From: Cellvibrio sp. PSBB006
Lineage (GTDB): Bacteria; Pseudomonadota; Gammaproteobacteria; Pseudomonadales; Cellvibrionaceae
DNA length: 64,000 nt
Direction: 5' to 3'
Assembly (NCBI RefSeq): GCF_002162135.1
Contig: NZ_CP021382.1
Coordinates: 4,586,001-4,650,000 of the forward strand
Both the position numbers and the translations under genes were made by a program. Below the pieces are notes generated by a model that made no database searches, was not told the origin of the DNA, and saw only the letters and a list, made by a program, of their open reading frames with translations. Positions 42,791 through 51,984 of the stretch are shown here, piece after piece. The stretch's first letter is position 1, and each line of letters opens with the position of its first letter.

Positions 42791-43894
42791 TTAAACTGCT
42801 AAGCGCCTTTGCCAAAAAGCCTGATCAGCAAAACGCTGTTCCCGATGATAGAGGTGGTGACGTAATCCGAGGTAGTGATTAAATTGCTCAAAAACCTGAT
42901 GCTGGTATTGTGCAAGGCTGTCGGTGGTATTTTCCAGTAGGAAATCCGCAATTGCAGATCCGGCTAACTGGCCTTGTAATAACGATTTGGTGATGCCAGC
43001 GGAGGTAATCGAGTCGTAACTGCTGGCCGCATCGCCTACCGCCAACCATCGCTCACCGACACAGGCCGACAAAATGGCTGAACAGGCTGATGCGGTATGT
43101 AATTCACAATTATGCAGATAATCCACAGAAAGAAATTGCTTTATCCAGCGGGTTGTTGCATAGGTTTTTGACCAGTTGTTATCGTGCAGCAGATTACCTT
43201 CGCTGATGTGGTGCTTATCGGTGGTGAAAGACACAATGCATTGATCACCGGGAGTTTTTGACAGGTACCACCAACCTTGTTCGGTAGCTTCCACTAACGT
43301 ATGACTGGGTAAATTTTCAGAACGCAAAGGAATGCGTGCATAAATGGAGATAACTTCGTCAATTACGTTGCGCGCAATCCCCAGACGACGCGCAAAGCCG
43401 GCACTTTGGCCGCTGGCATCCACGACAAAATCGGCGTGAATGCTTTGGATTTTTCCTTGCACAATAAAATCCAGAATAAAACCTTCGCTGGCTGAGCGCA
43501 GATTGTAGCCCTCATATAATCGCGCACCGCGTGCGCATGCAGCCTGCAAGAGGCTTGCATCAAAAGCAGTGCGATTTAAATGAAAACCGGTACCGCTGAG
43601 GTCCAGCATAAAATCATTCGCCACGGCTTGATCGCCACCCCACAACGACAAACTGCCGGTACACTCGCTGTGTAGGTCGTTGTCCAGAATATCGGCAATG
43701 CCCAACTCATACAAAATAGATGTCGCTGCTGGCGGAATGGTTTCGCCGACGTGCCAGCCTTTTGCCTTGGGCCGGTTAAACAGGCATACATCCACCGCAC
43801 TGCAATACTCTTTCAACGCATTGAGTAATGCAATCGCCGTGGCGGAGCCCCCAGGCCCGCCACCGATGATTGCAATAGTTTTTTTTGCAGCCAT
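42791..43894 (-). CDS. LodB-like FAD-dependent monooxygenase (cofactor maturation)
   Basis: A 367-residue flavoprotein. The FAD fingerprint IAIIGGGPGGSATAIALL is at the N-terminus, then GWHVGETIPPAA and FHLNRTAFDASLL, with the second FAD motif WLAVGDAASSYDSITSAGI. This is the LodB/halogenase-like group. LodB is needed to make the cysteine tryptophylquinone cofactor of LodA. It follows the LodA-like gene with no real gap; the ATG at 43894 is preferred over TTG 43900, as neither has a strong ribosome site. Confidence 0.88.
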   Translation of the reverse strand: MAAKKTIAIIGGGPGGSATAIALLNALKEYCSAVDVCLFNRPKAKGWHVGETIPPAATSILYELGIADILDNDLHSECTGSLSLWGGDQAVANDFMLDLSGTGFHLNRTAFDASLLQAACARGARLYEGYNLRSASEGFILDFIVQGKIQSIHADFVVDASGQSAGFARRLGIARNVIDEVISIYARIPLRSENLPSHTLVEATEQGWWYLSKTPGDQCIVSFTTDKHHISEGNLLHDNNWSKTYATTRWIKQFLSVDYLHNCELHTASACSAILSACVGERWLAVGDAASSYDSITSAGITKSLLQGQLAGSAIADFLLENTTDSLAQYQHQVFEQFNHYLGLRHHLYHREQRFADQAFWQRRLAV

Positions 43895-43900
43895 AAACAA

Positions 43901-45958
43901 TTATGCCGGCCCACAATTGTCAGGCGGAACATAGCCAGGTATTTCCGACGTTGGCCACGGCTCTACTGTCTGCCCGTCTGTGGTAAACAGGCTGGCGACT
44001 TCAAGGAATTTATCCTTCCCGTAATTGCCGCCCTTGCCGTCGGGAATTTGTGTCCCCTGAATCACAAAGCCCACTTTCTGCCAATTTTGCACAAAGTCAA
44101 AATAGCACTGGTAACGGCCTTCCTGTTGCGGGTAATCGCTGTGGGTGCCTTGTCCTTCGTTGCCGCGCACGCTGAATACCTGTCCGCCAAGATTCCATTT
44201 GCCGTTACTGTAAGTACATTGATCCGCCGGATACACATTCACCGGACGCTGCGCTGGCCAGGACCAGTAGAGCGTATTGTTGCCGGAAGGATTTGGGTCC
44301 GGTGTGTGTGTGGCACAACTGTTGTAATCCGTATGCCAGGGCAAGGACATAAATTTGCACAAATCACCGGGCTCGACTGCCACTGTGCGTAGCGGCACAT
44401 AGCCTTCCTGTAAAAATGGTTGGCCGCTTGTGACGTTGCTGTAGTCCAGTGGTTGCATATTGATGCGGAAGGGGCCGGTTTCACCTTGCCATTGCTGCAC
44501 GTACAAATTTACATCGCGCACGATAAACGTAAGGTCGATCCCAGGGGAATAGCGCCCTCCGAGGCAATTTTCCAGCACCACCTGATCCAGCTGTTCACCG
44601 AAACCGATTACCGGCGCCGCTGCCACGGATTTGCCGTCGTACCATTGCATCAATAAAAAATATTGTGTCGGTGTCAGGCTTAAAAAACTTTTCATTGCGT
44701 CGCCCAGTGCCAAAGGCATTTTTACACCTTCTGAATTCTCCTGGGGATTATTAGGATCGCGAATCAAGCTTTTTAAATTGGGGATTTTTTCTTTCGGGTT
44801 GTCACTGGGTTTTATAGAAGCCACAAAGTTGTGACCGTTTACACCGGCGCTTGGCAAGTTGGTATTCCAACGTTGCAGTAAGGCGCCGTGGAAAACCGGC
44901 ATCACATGTTCGTCAAACGAGGCTGTGTAGTTGGTGTTGTAACTGCCGTTGGCATGCATTGCCGGAATTAAATTTAATTGCTCAACCCAGGTGGAAAAGG
45001 CATCGTCCCAGGTGGACACCACATTGCGGGTTTGCGGTGCAAAACCGGGGTCGGTACATACCACCCAACCGTGAACTACTGATGCCGTTGATCCATCATT
45101 AAAAACAATGGTGGCGGTGACTGGACCATCGGAGGTGTCGTCAAACCATTTATCGTTATCAATGGCATCGTTGAGCGCGGGTGGTTTGCCGTCTTCCACA
45201 ATGCCGCTGGCGCGACCATATCCACCAAGCACAATCAAACGCCCGGTGTTGGCTTCGATGGTCATCTCGCCCAGTGTGTCAATCAGCCCCCGTGGATTAA
45301 AAGTGCCGAAATGATCACTGGGAAAACTGAAAGGGTAATGAGTGACATGGCAGATATTGCCAGTATTATCCGTATAGGTGGCTGGTGTCGTGGCATTAAA
45401 GTGCAGTGTGGCCGCGCCGTTGGTTGAGGCGGACAACGCGCGTGGCCCGGCATCAATCACCAGCTTGGTTAATCGCTCCGGGTTAGACGGATTGCCAGGT
45501 ATTAATGTTTCATTGCGCACTGGCGGTGTCTTGCCGTCTTCATAAGCAAAAATACCTTCCTCTTCCTTGTTCGCGCTGGTAATGGTGTAGTTGTTCGCTT
45601 TTTTATTGGCGAGGTGAACCTGCCAGACAATGTCCTTAATGGTTTTTCCGTTGACTACATCACCGATCTTTACTTCGCGGCCTGGATCAGCGGAAGGATA
45701 AACACTCTGCGGCGTGTCGTAAGCATAAATACGAAAGCGTGCGGCCTGGCGTTTGGGGTTTTGCTGGCTATCGCGCAAATCGCTCGCTTCAATAGGTGTG
45801 TTCTCGGTGCCGGTTTTAATCGGTAATCCACCGAAGATTCCATTTTGCTTATCCACTAATTTTCCGGCCGCGGTTTCGGGGGCAAGATAATAATCTTCAC
45901 TGACGCCAACGCGGGAAAAATTAATACTCGGGTGAACTCTGAAATAGGTATTCGACAT
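43901..45958 (-). CDS. LodA-like quinoprotein amino-acid oxidase
   Basis: A 685-residue protein of the LodA family, whose members oxidise amino acids (lysine in Marinomonas LodA, glycine in GoxA) with a CTQ cofactor, giving H2O2 and ammonia. Seen: VHPSINFSRVGVSEDYYLAPE at the N-terminus, ENCLGGRYSPGIDLTFIV, SLPWHTDYNSC and WSWPAQRPVNVYP. The Cys residues at about 534 and 547 and the Trps at about 565-567 are candidates for the crosslink, but which pair forms it I cannot settle. No signal peptide, as usual for the family. GAGGAG lies before the ATG. The substrate is unknown. Confidence 0.9.
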   Translation of the reverse strand: MSNTYFRVHPSINFSRVGVSEDYYLAPETAAGKLVDKQNGIFGGLPIKTGTENTPIEASDLRDSQQNPKRQAARFRIYAYDTPQSVYPSADPGREVKIGDVVNGKTIKDIVWQVHLANKKANNYTITSANKEEEGIFAYEDGKTPPVRNETLIPGNPSNPERLTKLVIDAGPRALSASTNGAATLHFNATTPATYTDNTGNICHVTHYPFSFPSDHFGTFNPRGLIDTLGEMTIEANTGRLIVLGGYGRASGIVEDGKPPALNDAIDNDKWFDDTSDGPVTATIVFNDGSTASVVHGWVVCTDPGFAPQTRNVVSTWDDAFSTWVEQLNLIPAMHANGSYNTNYTASFDEHVMPVFHGALLQRWNTNLPSAGVNGHNFVASIKPSDNPKEKIPNLKSLIRDPNNPQENSEGVKMPLALGDAMKSFLSLTPTQYFLLMQWYDGKSVAAAPVIGFGEQLDQVVLENCLGGRYSPGIDLTFIVRDVNLYVQQWQGETGPFRINMQPLDYSNVTSGQPFLQEGYVPLRTVAVEPGDLCKFMSLPWHTDYNSCATHTPDPNPSGNNTLYWSWPAQRPVNVYPADQCTYSNGKWNLGGQVFSVRGNEGQGTHSDYPQQEGRYQCYFDFVQNWQKVGFVIQGTQIPDGKGGNYGKDKFLEVASLFTTDGQTVEPWPTSEIPGYVPPDNCGPA

Positions 45959-45979
45959 GATTCAGCTCCTCAATCTCGA

Positions 45980-47290
45980 TTATTGTGCGTCCGTGGTGTC
46001 TTGTGACCAGAAATAAATATTCTGGAATGCGTGGCTGATATTGATATTCAGCGCGGGCAGCGGCGCAAGGTCGGGGTTGCCCGGAAAAGCCTGCATGGTG
46101 TTATGGCAACGGAAACAATTGTTCATGGTGCTTTGGGTTTGGGTATAGGTTTCAATTGTTGCGTTGGATAATTTCAGAGAACCGGTGAGGTCGCCATCGG
46201 TCGCGAGGGACATATTAGGTCGAAGTTCGCTAGCATTCGGTCCAAACCAGATAGCCCCCACTTCAAAATAATTGCGCCAGACGTCGTCCTCGTCGAGGTG
46301 CTTCAATGCATCGGCATTCAAACTGGCAATGTTGGCATCATTTTGCTGGACGTTAGAATTCTCGCTGTTGGGATCATTGCCGAATTCAAATTGGCGGCAC
46401 GCCTGGGTTGACGGACGTAACAATTGTGTGGCTTCATCGAGCGTTAATTTATTGGTGTTGGCGTAATTAACATTACAGTCCTTGTATTGGGTATTGGCTT
46501 TATAAAAGGTCCAATCCTGATCGGACACAACCGTTGTCGGTGTGACATTGGCAGGAACCACTGGCGCATTGCGTTTATGTTCAAACGTGGCCCAGATCAT
46601 CTCGGGATGATTTTCAACAACACCAGCGATATGAAAGCCCACCAGAGCGAGTTTAACTTTATCGCGCTGGTTCGGGTCGACAACGATCTTGCCGTCTTTA
46701 TTCACCAGTTTGTTGATTTCGCCATCCATGGTGAACATATCGGAGACATCATCGCCGGGCTGCACAATTTTCCACGAAACTTTGAGCTCCATAGTGCCGT
46801 CCGGGAAATTAGTGGTTGGATTAAACTGCCGCACCACCGCAGGATCAGTTAATTTGTTACGCAAAATAAATTTCACAAAATTGCTGTCGATGTGTTGCGA
46901 GTAATAAATGGCGCGACCCTGTTGGTCCACCATGATGCCATCTGTTCCGGCTTGCAAAAATTCATTGAAAGACTCCGGCGTATTACTCTTTTGCATGCGC
47001 GGTATCATGCCGCGATAAGGCACATCATCAATCAGTGAATTGGGTGAAGAGAAGGACAGGAACAACGGCTTGCCATTCACCTCTTTGGTCAACCACAAAA
47101 ATGCCTGCCAGGACCATTGGTGAAATTTACAGTTGCTGTTAAACCCCGTGGTGCCGGGTTCAGGTGTTTGCGAATGGGGAAACCAACTGGGATCGGATTG
47201 GCAATCGGCAAGAGCGGCTGGCGCGCTACACCATAGTGCCAGAGATAAAATAATGATACCGGGACTGGACAGAGAGGATACACGGTTCAC
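45980..47290 (-). CDS. Exported protein with a single CxxCH haem-binding motif, upstream of the LodA-like gene
   Basis: A 436-residue protein with a signal peptide (hydrophobic IIILSLALWCSAPAALA, cleavage before DCQSD). One haem-c motif, CFRCH, lies near residue 392 in TMNNCFRCHNTMQAFPG. The rest matches no family I know; it contains NSNCKFHQWSWQAFLWL and DDVWRNYFEVGAIWFGPNA. The GTG start at 47290 has AAAGGAG about six bases upstream. It lies 21 bp before the LodA-like gene on the same strand, so the three genes are probably an operon. It could accept electrons or act in secretion or maturation; this is inference. Confidence 0.72.
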   Translation of the reverse strand: MNRVSSLSSPGIIILSLALWCSAPAALADCQSDPSWFPHSQTPEPGTTGFNSNCKFHQWSWQAFLWLTKEVNGKPLFLSFSSPNSLIDDVPYRGMIPRMQKSNTPESFNEFLQAGTDGIMVDQQGRAIYYSQHIDSNFVKFILRNKLTDPAVVRQFNPTTNFPDGTMELKVSWKIVQPGDDVSDMFTMDGEINKLVNKDGKIVVDPNQRDKVKLALVGFHIAGVVENHPEMIWATFEHKRNAPVVPANVTPTTVVSDQDWTFYKANTQYKDCNVNYANTNKLTLDEATQLLRPSTQACRQFEFGNDPNSENSNVQQNDANIASLNADALKHLDEDDVWRNYFEVGAIWFGPNASELRPNMSLATDGDLTGSLKLSNATIETYTQTQSTMNNCFRCHNTMQAFPGNPDLAPLPALNINISHAFQNIYFWSQDTTDAQ

Positions 47291-47493
47291 GGCTAACTCC
47301 TTTAGTACAGATTTATGTGGAAATTAAAAACACATAAACACTGTAGACGCTAAACCTTGGTGTAGATATTTCACGATATTACATATTCGGAAATAGCAGC
47401 ATCTTCCGCAAACATTAAACGAAAAATTATTTTATATGGCGCACAATGCCGAATTGTGGCCTTGACAGAATAGAAATAAAAATTTACGCCGGA

Positions 47494-47844
47494 TTACTCG
47501 TCAGTATGTGCGAGCAGCAGTACAAGTAATTGTTTATCCATCTCAGTGGCAGGTCGGTGTTCAATACCGAGGACGTGGTCGCGGATATGCACAATTTCTC
47601 CGTGCATGTTGAGGTTTTTTTTCTCCGCTTCGTGCAAGCCAATTTCTTCACTGTCGATGAAGAGTTTGATCTGGTCGCCCGCGCGTAATAAATGTTCGCC
47701 CAATAATGCAATCCGCGCGCCGGTCATAGACATATCGAGGATATGAACTTCCCATTGTTTGGTGGAGTAAGCTAGCTGTGCATAAGCACGCATAGGAAAG
47801 CGTGGATGATTGCGACGGTCGGCGGGATTGTTATTATCGGTCAT
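47494..47844 (-). CDS. PilZ-domain c-di-GMP-binding protein (second of a pair)
   Basis: A 116-residue single PilZ domain. The c-di-GMP-binding motifs RxxxR (in RRNHPRF) and DxSxxG (DMSMTG) are both intact. Such proteins pass the c-di-GMP signal to motility, pili or exopolysaccharide targets. It follows the other PilZ gene by 9 bp on the same strand. About 200 bp separate its stop from the CxxCH gene start; that gap shows nothing clear beyond room for a promoter. Confidence 0.9.
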   Translation of the reverse strand: MTDNNNPADRRNHPRFPMRAYAQLAYSTKQWEVHILDMSMTGARIALLGEHLLRAGDQIKLFIDSEEIGLHEAEKKNLNMHGEIVHIRDHVLGIEHRPATEMDKQLLVLLLAHTDE

Positions 47845-47853
47845 GGTGGTGTC

Positions 47854-48222
47854 TCAAATGGTGGCAATCAATTCCGTCAGTTCGCGCTCTGTGGCAGAGG
47901 GATCATCAAGATTTAATTCAATCAATCGGCGCAGGTGACCGATGCTTTCCATATCGATCGATACACACTCCAGCCCGAGCAGTTCATTTTCCTGGTGAGC
48001 GGGCTGAAGGATCATATCGATATTGGCCTGATCCGAAAGGGGAATGTTGGCGGTCAGGGTTAAGTGCATGTCGTAATCGGCGGCTGCCGGCATCTCGACA
48101 AGGACACCCTTGAGTGAAATATCCAATAATTTGCCATACCATTGCTGATCGCCCTGCAACAGTGTGATGGGCGTTGAAAAATTCACGCGGCTGAAACGAC
48201 GTCTTTCGCGGTGTTCTGTCAT
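47854..48222 (-). CDS. PilZ-domain c-di-GMP-binding protein (first of a pair)
   Basis: A 122-residue PilZ protein with RxxxR in ERRRFSRVNF and DxSxxG in DISLKG. The C-terminal part adds a helix (IGHLRRLIELNLDD) common in YcgR-like PilZ proteins, although the N-terminal YcgR domain is absent. It is transcribed with the second PilZ gene and divergent from the ROK kinase gene at 48402. Confidence 0.9.
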   Translation of the reverse strand: MTEHRERRRFSRVNFSTPITLLQGDQQWYGKLLDISLKGVLVEMPAAADYDMHLTLTANIPLSDQANIDMILQPAHQENELLGLECVSIDMESIGHLRRLIELNLDDPSATERELTELIATI

Positions 48223-48401
48223 AACCTGTTAATACCTCTAACGTTGCACCCTCAATCCTGCACGTGGGGCAGGCTGTCTTTAGTGTAGACCTTTTATGGA
48301 TATTGGCCACAGGCCGGTTTGCGTGCGCAACGATGGCAAACCTATAATCGCGCATCCTCAGGGGCTCCCCGGATTTGGTATAGACAACAAAAGGTTCGAT
48401 T

Positions 48402-49322
48402 ATGGTGGAAACAGCGGCACAACTGCGCATTGGTATTGATCTGGGCGGCACCAAAACCGAGGTCATCCTGCTCAGTGGCGCAAATGGCGAACTGTTTCGC
48501 ACGCGTATCCCAACAGTGCGTGATGACTATGCAGCCACGATAGCCGCGATTGCCGGGCTGGTAGCCGACGCTGAAGCCGCTGCCGGTATCGGTAATTTGC
48601 CGGTGGGCGTGGGCATTCCGGGTACCGTTTCGCGCAAGAGCGGGCTGGTCAAAAATGCCAATTCCACCTGGATTAACGGCAAACCGCTCCAGCAGGATTT
48701 GTCGCACCACCTGCAGCGCGACGTGAAAGTCACCAACGATGCCAACTGTCTGGCAGTCTCCGAAGCCACTGATGGCGCCGGCAAGGGCTATGACCTGGTG
48801 TTTGCCGGTATCCTGGGGACCGGCTGTGGTGCGGGCCTGGCCTGGCGTGGCCAACCGCTTGTGGGGCCAAACGGTGTGGCCGGCGAGTGGGGTCATAATC
48901 CTTTGCCCTGGACTTCGCCTACTGAGTTGCAGGCGCGCCCCTGTTACTGTGGTAAGACCGGATGCCAGGAGACCTTTTTATCCGGCACCGGCCTGTGCCT
49001 GACCTATCAGCGCTTGACCGGCGAAAAACTTACCGGCCATGAGATTGTAGCGCGAGCTGCTGACGGCAACAGCGCGGCCATCAAGACCCTGGACGATTAC
49101 TTCGACGCATTAGCGCGCGGCCTGGCAGCAGTCATCAATGTACTGGACCCGGATGTGATTGTCCTCGGCGGCGGTGCATCCAATATCGCGCAGATTTATT
49201 CAACCGTGCCGACCTTGCTGCCGCGTTATGTATTCGGTGGTGAGTGCGACACGCCGATTGTGCAAGCGGTGCATGGCGACTCCAGCGGTGTGCGCGGCGC
49301 AGCCTGGTTAAATCCCTTGTGA
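48402..49322 (+). CDS. ROK-family sugar kinase (fructokinase / N-acetylglucosamine kinase type)
   Basis: A 306-residue ROK kinase. Seen: the phosphate loop RIGIDLGGTKTEVIL, catalytic aspartate in VTNDANCLAVSEA, GILGTGCGAGLAW, and the zinc-binding CYCGKTGCQETFLSGTGL. It phosphorylates a hexose in the cytoplasm. The sequence is close to both Mak (fructokinase) and NagK; the specificity cannot be told by eye. Its stop overlaps the GTG start of the btuF-like gene (GTGA), an unexpected coupling with a vitamin B12 transporter. Confidence 0.88.
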   Translation: MVETAAQLRIGIDLGGTKTEVILLSGANGELFRTRIPTVRDDYAATIAAIAGLVADAEAAAGIGNLPVGVGIPGTVSRKSGLVKNANSTWINGKPLQQDLSHHLQRDVKVTNDANCLAVSEATDGAGKGYDLVFAGILGTGCGAGLAWRGQPLVGPNGVAGEWGHNPLPWTSPTELQARPCYCGKTGCQETFLSGTGLCLTYQRLTGEKLTGHEIVARAADGNSAAIKTLDDYFDALARGLAAVINVLDPDVIVLGGGASNIAQIYSTVPTLLPRYVFGGECDTPIVQAVHGDSSGVRGAAWLNPL

Positions 49323-50116
49323 TACGTTTACGTTTTTTCCTCAGTGTTGTGTTGTGCATGCCCTTGGTGAGCCATGCCACGCCGCAACGCATTGCGTCAT
49401 TAAATTTATGTCTCGATCAATTGTTGCTGGCCTGGGTGCCGAAGCAGCGTATTGCTTCCGTCACCTATTTGTCGGCGAATCCGCAATTGTCGACGGTGGC
49501 CGATCAGCTCGATGGCTTGCATATCAATCATGGTTTGGCAGAAGAACTGATTCCCTTGCAGCCGGATTTAATTATTGCCGGCGAATTCGGTGCGGGCGAT
49601 GCGGTGACCTTGTTGGAGCGTTTCGGTTATCCCGTGGAGCGTATCGCGTTGCCGCGCACCTTGAATGACATCATTACGCATCTGGAAGCTGTCGGTAATT
49701 TGGTGGGTGCTCAGAAACAAGCCGCGCAGATGGTGGATGAATTGCGGGCGCAACTGGCGGCGTTGGATGCGCAGCCTAGGTTGATGAACAAGACTACAGC
49801 GATCTGGTATTCGCCCAATGGGGTGGTGGCGGGCAGCGATACGCTGGAGCATGAGTTGTTGATGCGCACCGGTTTTCACAACCTGGCGGCGGAGCAGGGG
49901 ATTGTGAGTTTTGCGCAGATGGATCTGGAGCAGTTGGTGGTGGCGCAGCCGGATGTGTTGATTGTGGAAGGTGGTTATGTGCAGGCGTTTTCGGTGGCGC
50001 GGGAGTATCTGGAGCATCCGGCGTTGAAGCGGAATAGTCGGGTGATTGAGTTGCCGGCGGCGTTGTCGGTGTGTAGTGCGCCGGTGGTGGTGGATGTGTT
50101 GCGGGCTTTGCGGTGA
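49319..50116 (+). CDS. btuF: Periplasmic binding protein of a vitamin B12-type ABC transporter
   Basis: A 265-residue protein with a signal peptide (RLRFFLSVVLCMPLVSHA) and a class III binding fold: RIASLNLCLDQLLLAW, LIPLQPDLIIAGEFG and LEQLVVAQPDVLIVEGG. The start is the GTG overlapping the kinase stop; a longer frame inside the kinase is rejected since the signal peptide begins here. Assignment to B12 rather than iron-siderophore rests on the neighbouring btuC, btuD and the cobalamin riboswitch-btuB unit. The 3' half is very rich in G and T on this strand. Confidence 0.85.
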   Translation: MIRLRFFLSVVLCMPLVSHATPQRIASLNLCLDQLLLAWVPKQRIASVTYLSANPQLSTVADQLDGLHINHGLAEELIPLQPDLIIAGEFGAGDAVTLLERFGYPVERIALPRTLNDIITHLEAVGNLVGAQKQAAQMVDELRAQLAALDAQPRLMNKTTAIWYSPNGVVAGSDTLEHELLMRTGFHNLAAEQGIVSFAQMDLEQLVVAQPDVLIVEGGYVQAFSVAREYLEHPALKRNSRVIELPAALSVCSAPVVVDVLRALR

Positions 50117-51120
50117 TTTTTGTGCGTTCAATAAATTTTAGTGTGTTAATTATTTTTCTCATCTTCCTGTTGTTTGTCAGCAGTGTGTTTGCATTGCATG
50201 TTGGTATGGCGGAGATATCGGTTTGGCAGGCGTGGTGGGATTTGTGGGTGGATGAGCGCAGCTTGGCGGAGGTGGTGGTGTGGGATATTCGGTTGCCGCG
50301 GGTGTTGTTGGCGTTGCTGGTGGGCGCGACGTTGGGGATGGCGGGGGCGGCGATGCAGGGGTTGTTGCGGAATCCTTTGGCAGAGCCGGGGATTCTCGGG
50401 GTGTCTAGCGGTGCGGCGTTGGGGGCGGTGTTGGTGTTGTATTTTGGTGTGGCGGCGGGGGCGTGGTATTGGTTGCCCGTGGCGTCGATCACCGGAGCGT
50501 TTGTGGCCTTGTTATTGGTGTATGTCTTGGCGGGTTTGCACAGTAGTTTGTTGGCGTTGATTCTGGCGGGTGTGGCGATTAATGCGATGGCGGGGGCGTT
50601 GATTGCGGTTGCGTTAAATTTTGCGCCGAGCTTGTTTGCGATGCAGGAGATTGTGTTCTGGATGATGGGCTCGTTGGCGAATCGCAATATGAATCATGTA
50701 ACAGTGGCCTTGCCGTTTATTGTTGTTGGTTGGTTGTTATTGTTGAGTCGCAGCCGGTATCTGGATGCCTTGAGTCTGGGTGAAGACAGTGCGCGCTCTC
50801 TGGGTTTTCACACGCAGCGTGAGCGGGGTATTTTGTTGTTGGGTTTGGCGTTGTGTGTGGGGGCTTGTGTGGCGGTGAGTGGCAGTATTGGTTTTGTGGG
50901 TTTGGTGGTGCCGCATTTGCTGCGTCCATTGGTAGGCTATCGGCCGGGCCGTTTGTTGGTGGCCAGTGCGTTGGGCGGTGCTTTGTTGGTGTTGCTGGCG
51001 GATATCCTGGTGCGGCAATTGGATATCGCGCGGGAATTAAAGTTAGGTGTGGTGACATCGCTATTGGGTGGGCCATTCTTTTTGTTATTGATTTTAAAAA
51101 CGCGCAGTCGGTGGGTGTAG
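50113..51120 (+). CDS. btuC: Vitamin B12-type ABC transporter permease
   Basis: A 335-residue FecCD/BtuC permease with about ten membrane helices. Seen: DIRLPRVLLALLVGATLGMAGAAMQGLLRNPLAEPGILG split over the first conserved block, and SIGFVGLVVPHLLRPLVG, the coupling region to the ATPase. The GTG start overlaps the btuF stop (GTGA). Strand composition is extreme (G/T-rich), giving a long spurious frame on the other strand. Confidence 0.9.
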   Translation: MIFVRSINFSVLIIFLIFLLFVSSVFALHVGMAEISVWQAWWDLWVDERSLAEVVVWDIRLPRVLLALLVGATLGMAGAAMQGLLRNPLAEPGILGVSSGAALGAVLVLYFGVAAGAWYWLPVASITGAFVALLLVYVLAGLHSSLLALILAGVAINAMAGALIAVALNFAPSLFAMQEIVFWMMGSLANRNMNHVTVALPFIVVGWLLLLSRSRYLDALSLGEDSARSLGFHTQRERGILLLGLALCVGACVAVSGSIGFVGLVVPHLLRPLVGYRPGRLLVASALGGALLVLLADILVRQLDIARELKLGVVTSLLGGPFFLLLILKTRSRWV

Positions 51121-51123
51121 ATC

Positions 51124-51945
51124 ATGTTAAGTGCAGAGAACCCCAACCAGAATTTTTGTCAGTTACACGCTGATAACCTTCACCTGCAATTCAAGTCGAA
51201 TCCCATCTTGCAAGGCATTGATCTGCAATTATCCAGCGGTGAGTTTGTCGGGTTGATCGGCCCTAACGGCGCGGGTAAAAGTTCGTTGCTGCGTGTGTTG
51301 AGTGGTTTGTTAACGGCGCAGCAGGGTCAGGTAACTTTGCAGTTACCGCAGGGCAACAAAAAAAATATTGCCGGGATTCCTGCGCAAATTCGTGCACGTT
51401 TTTTAGGGTATTTGCCGCAACAGGAAAAGCCGGCCTGGCCGTTAACGGTTGAACATCTCGTTGGTTTGGGACGTGCGCCCTGGCATAAACCGATGGGAAA
51501 TAAAAGTACGCAGGATCAAACCGCTGTTGAGCAGGCTTTGCAATTTACAGATTTACAGGCGTTGCGCGAGCGTCCGGTAACCGAATTATCCGGTGGTGAG
51601 TTGCAACGCTGTTTGTTAGCGCGAGTGTTTGCCGGTGAGCCGCAACTAATTCTCGCTGACGAACCCATTGCGGCGCTTGATCCTTATCATCAATTGCAGA
51701 TCATGGAATTGTTACAAGCACATGCACAAAAGGGCGGCGCGGTGATGGCGGCATTGCATGACCTGAGCCTGGCTTCGCGGTTCTGCAAGCGATTGATCCT
51801 GTTGCACCACGGCCGCGTGGTTGCCGACGGTGCGCCGATTGCCGTGCTGACGCCGCAAAATCTTGCAGAGGTTTATGGCATTACCGCCCACGTTGATTGT
51901 CGTGATGATGGGGTGGTGATTATTCCCCGGCAAAGAGCAAATTAA
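51124..51945 (+). CDS. btuD: Vitamin B12-type ABC transporter ATPase
   Basis: A 273-residue ATPase. Walker A GPNGAGKSS, Q-loop YLPQQ, signature LSGGELQRC, Walker B LILADEPIAALD and H-loop ALHDLSLA are all intact. It follows btuC by 3 bp and completes the BtuCDF importer that carries the vitamin delivered across the outer membrane by BtuB. It is upstream of, not under, the cobalamin riboswitch. Confidence 0.92.
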   Translation: MLSAENPNQNFCQLHADNLHLQFKSNPILQGIDLQLSSGEFVGLIGPNGAGKSSLLRVLSGLLTAQQGQVTLQLPQGNKKNIAGIPAQIRARFLGYLPQQEKPAWPLTVEHLVGLGRAPWHKPMGNKSTQDQTAVEQALQFTDLQALRERPVTELSGGELQRCLLARVFAGEPQLILADEPIAALDPYHQLQIMELLQAHAQKGGAVMAALHDLSLASRFCKRLILLHHGRVVADGAPIAVLTPQNLAEVYGITAHVDCRDDGVVIIPRQRAN

Positions 51946-51984
51946 TACGCCTCTTGACTCCCTCCCCCTAACCCCGTAACTTGC

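Noticed and set aside
48223..48401. A second cobalamin riboswitch before the ROK kinase
   Set aside because: I looked for the B12-box core (GCCACTG/GACACTG-type) and the conserved GATACCAGCC and found neither.
49794..50687. A 297-codon minus-strand frame opposite btuF/btuC
   Set aside because: It is rich in Thr, Pro, Ala, Asn and His as expected from the complement of G/T-rich codons; the plus strand encodes recognisable transporter proteins.
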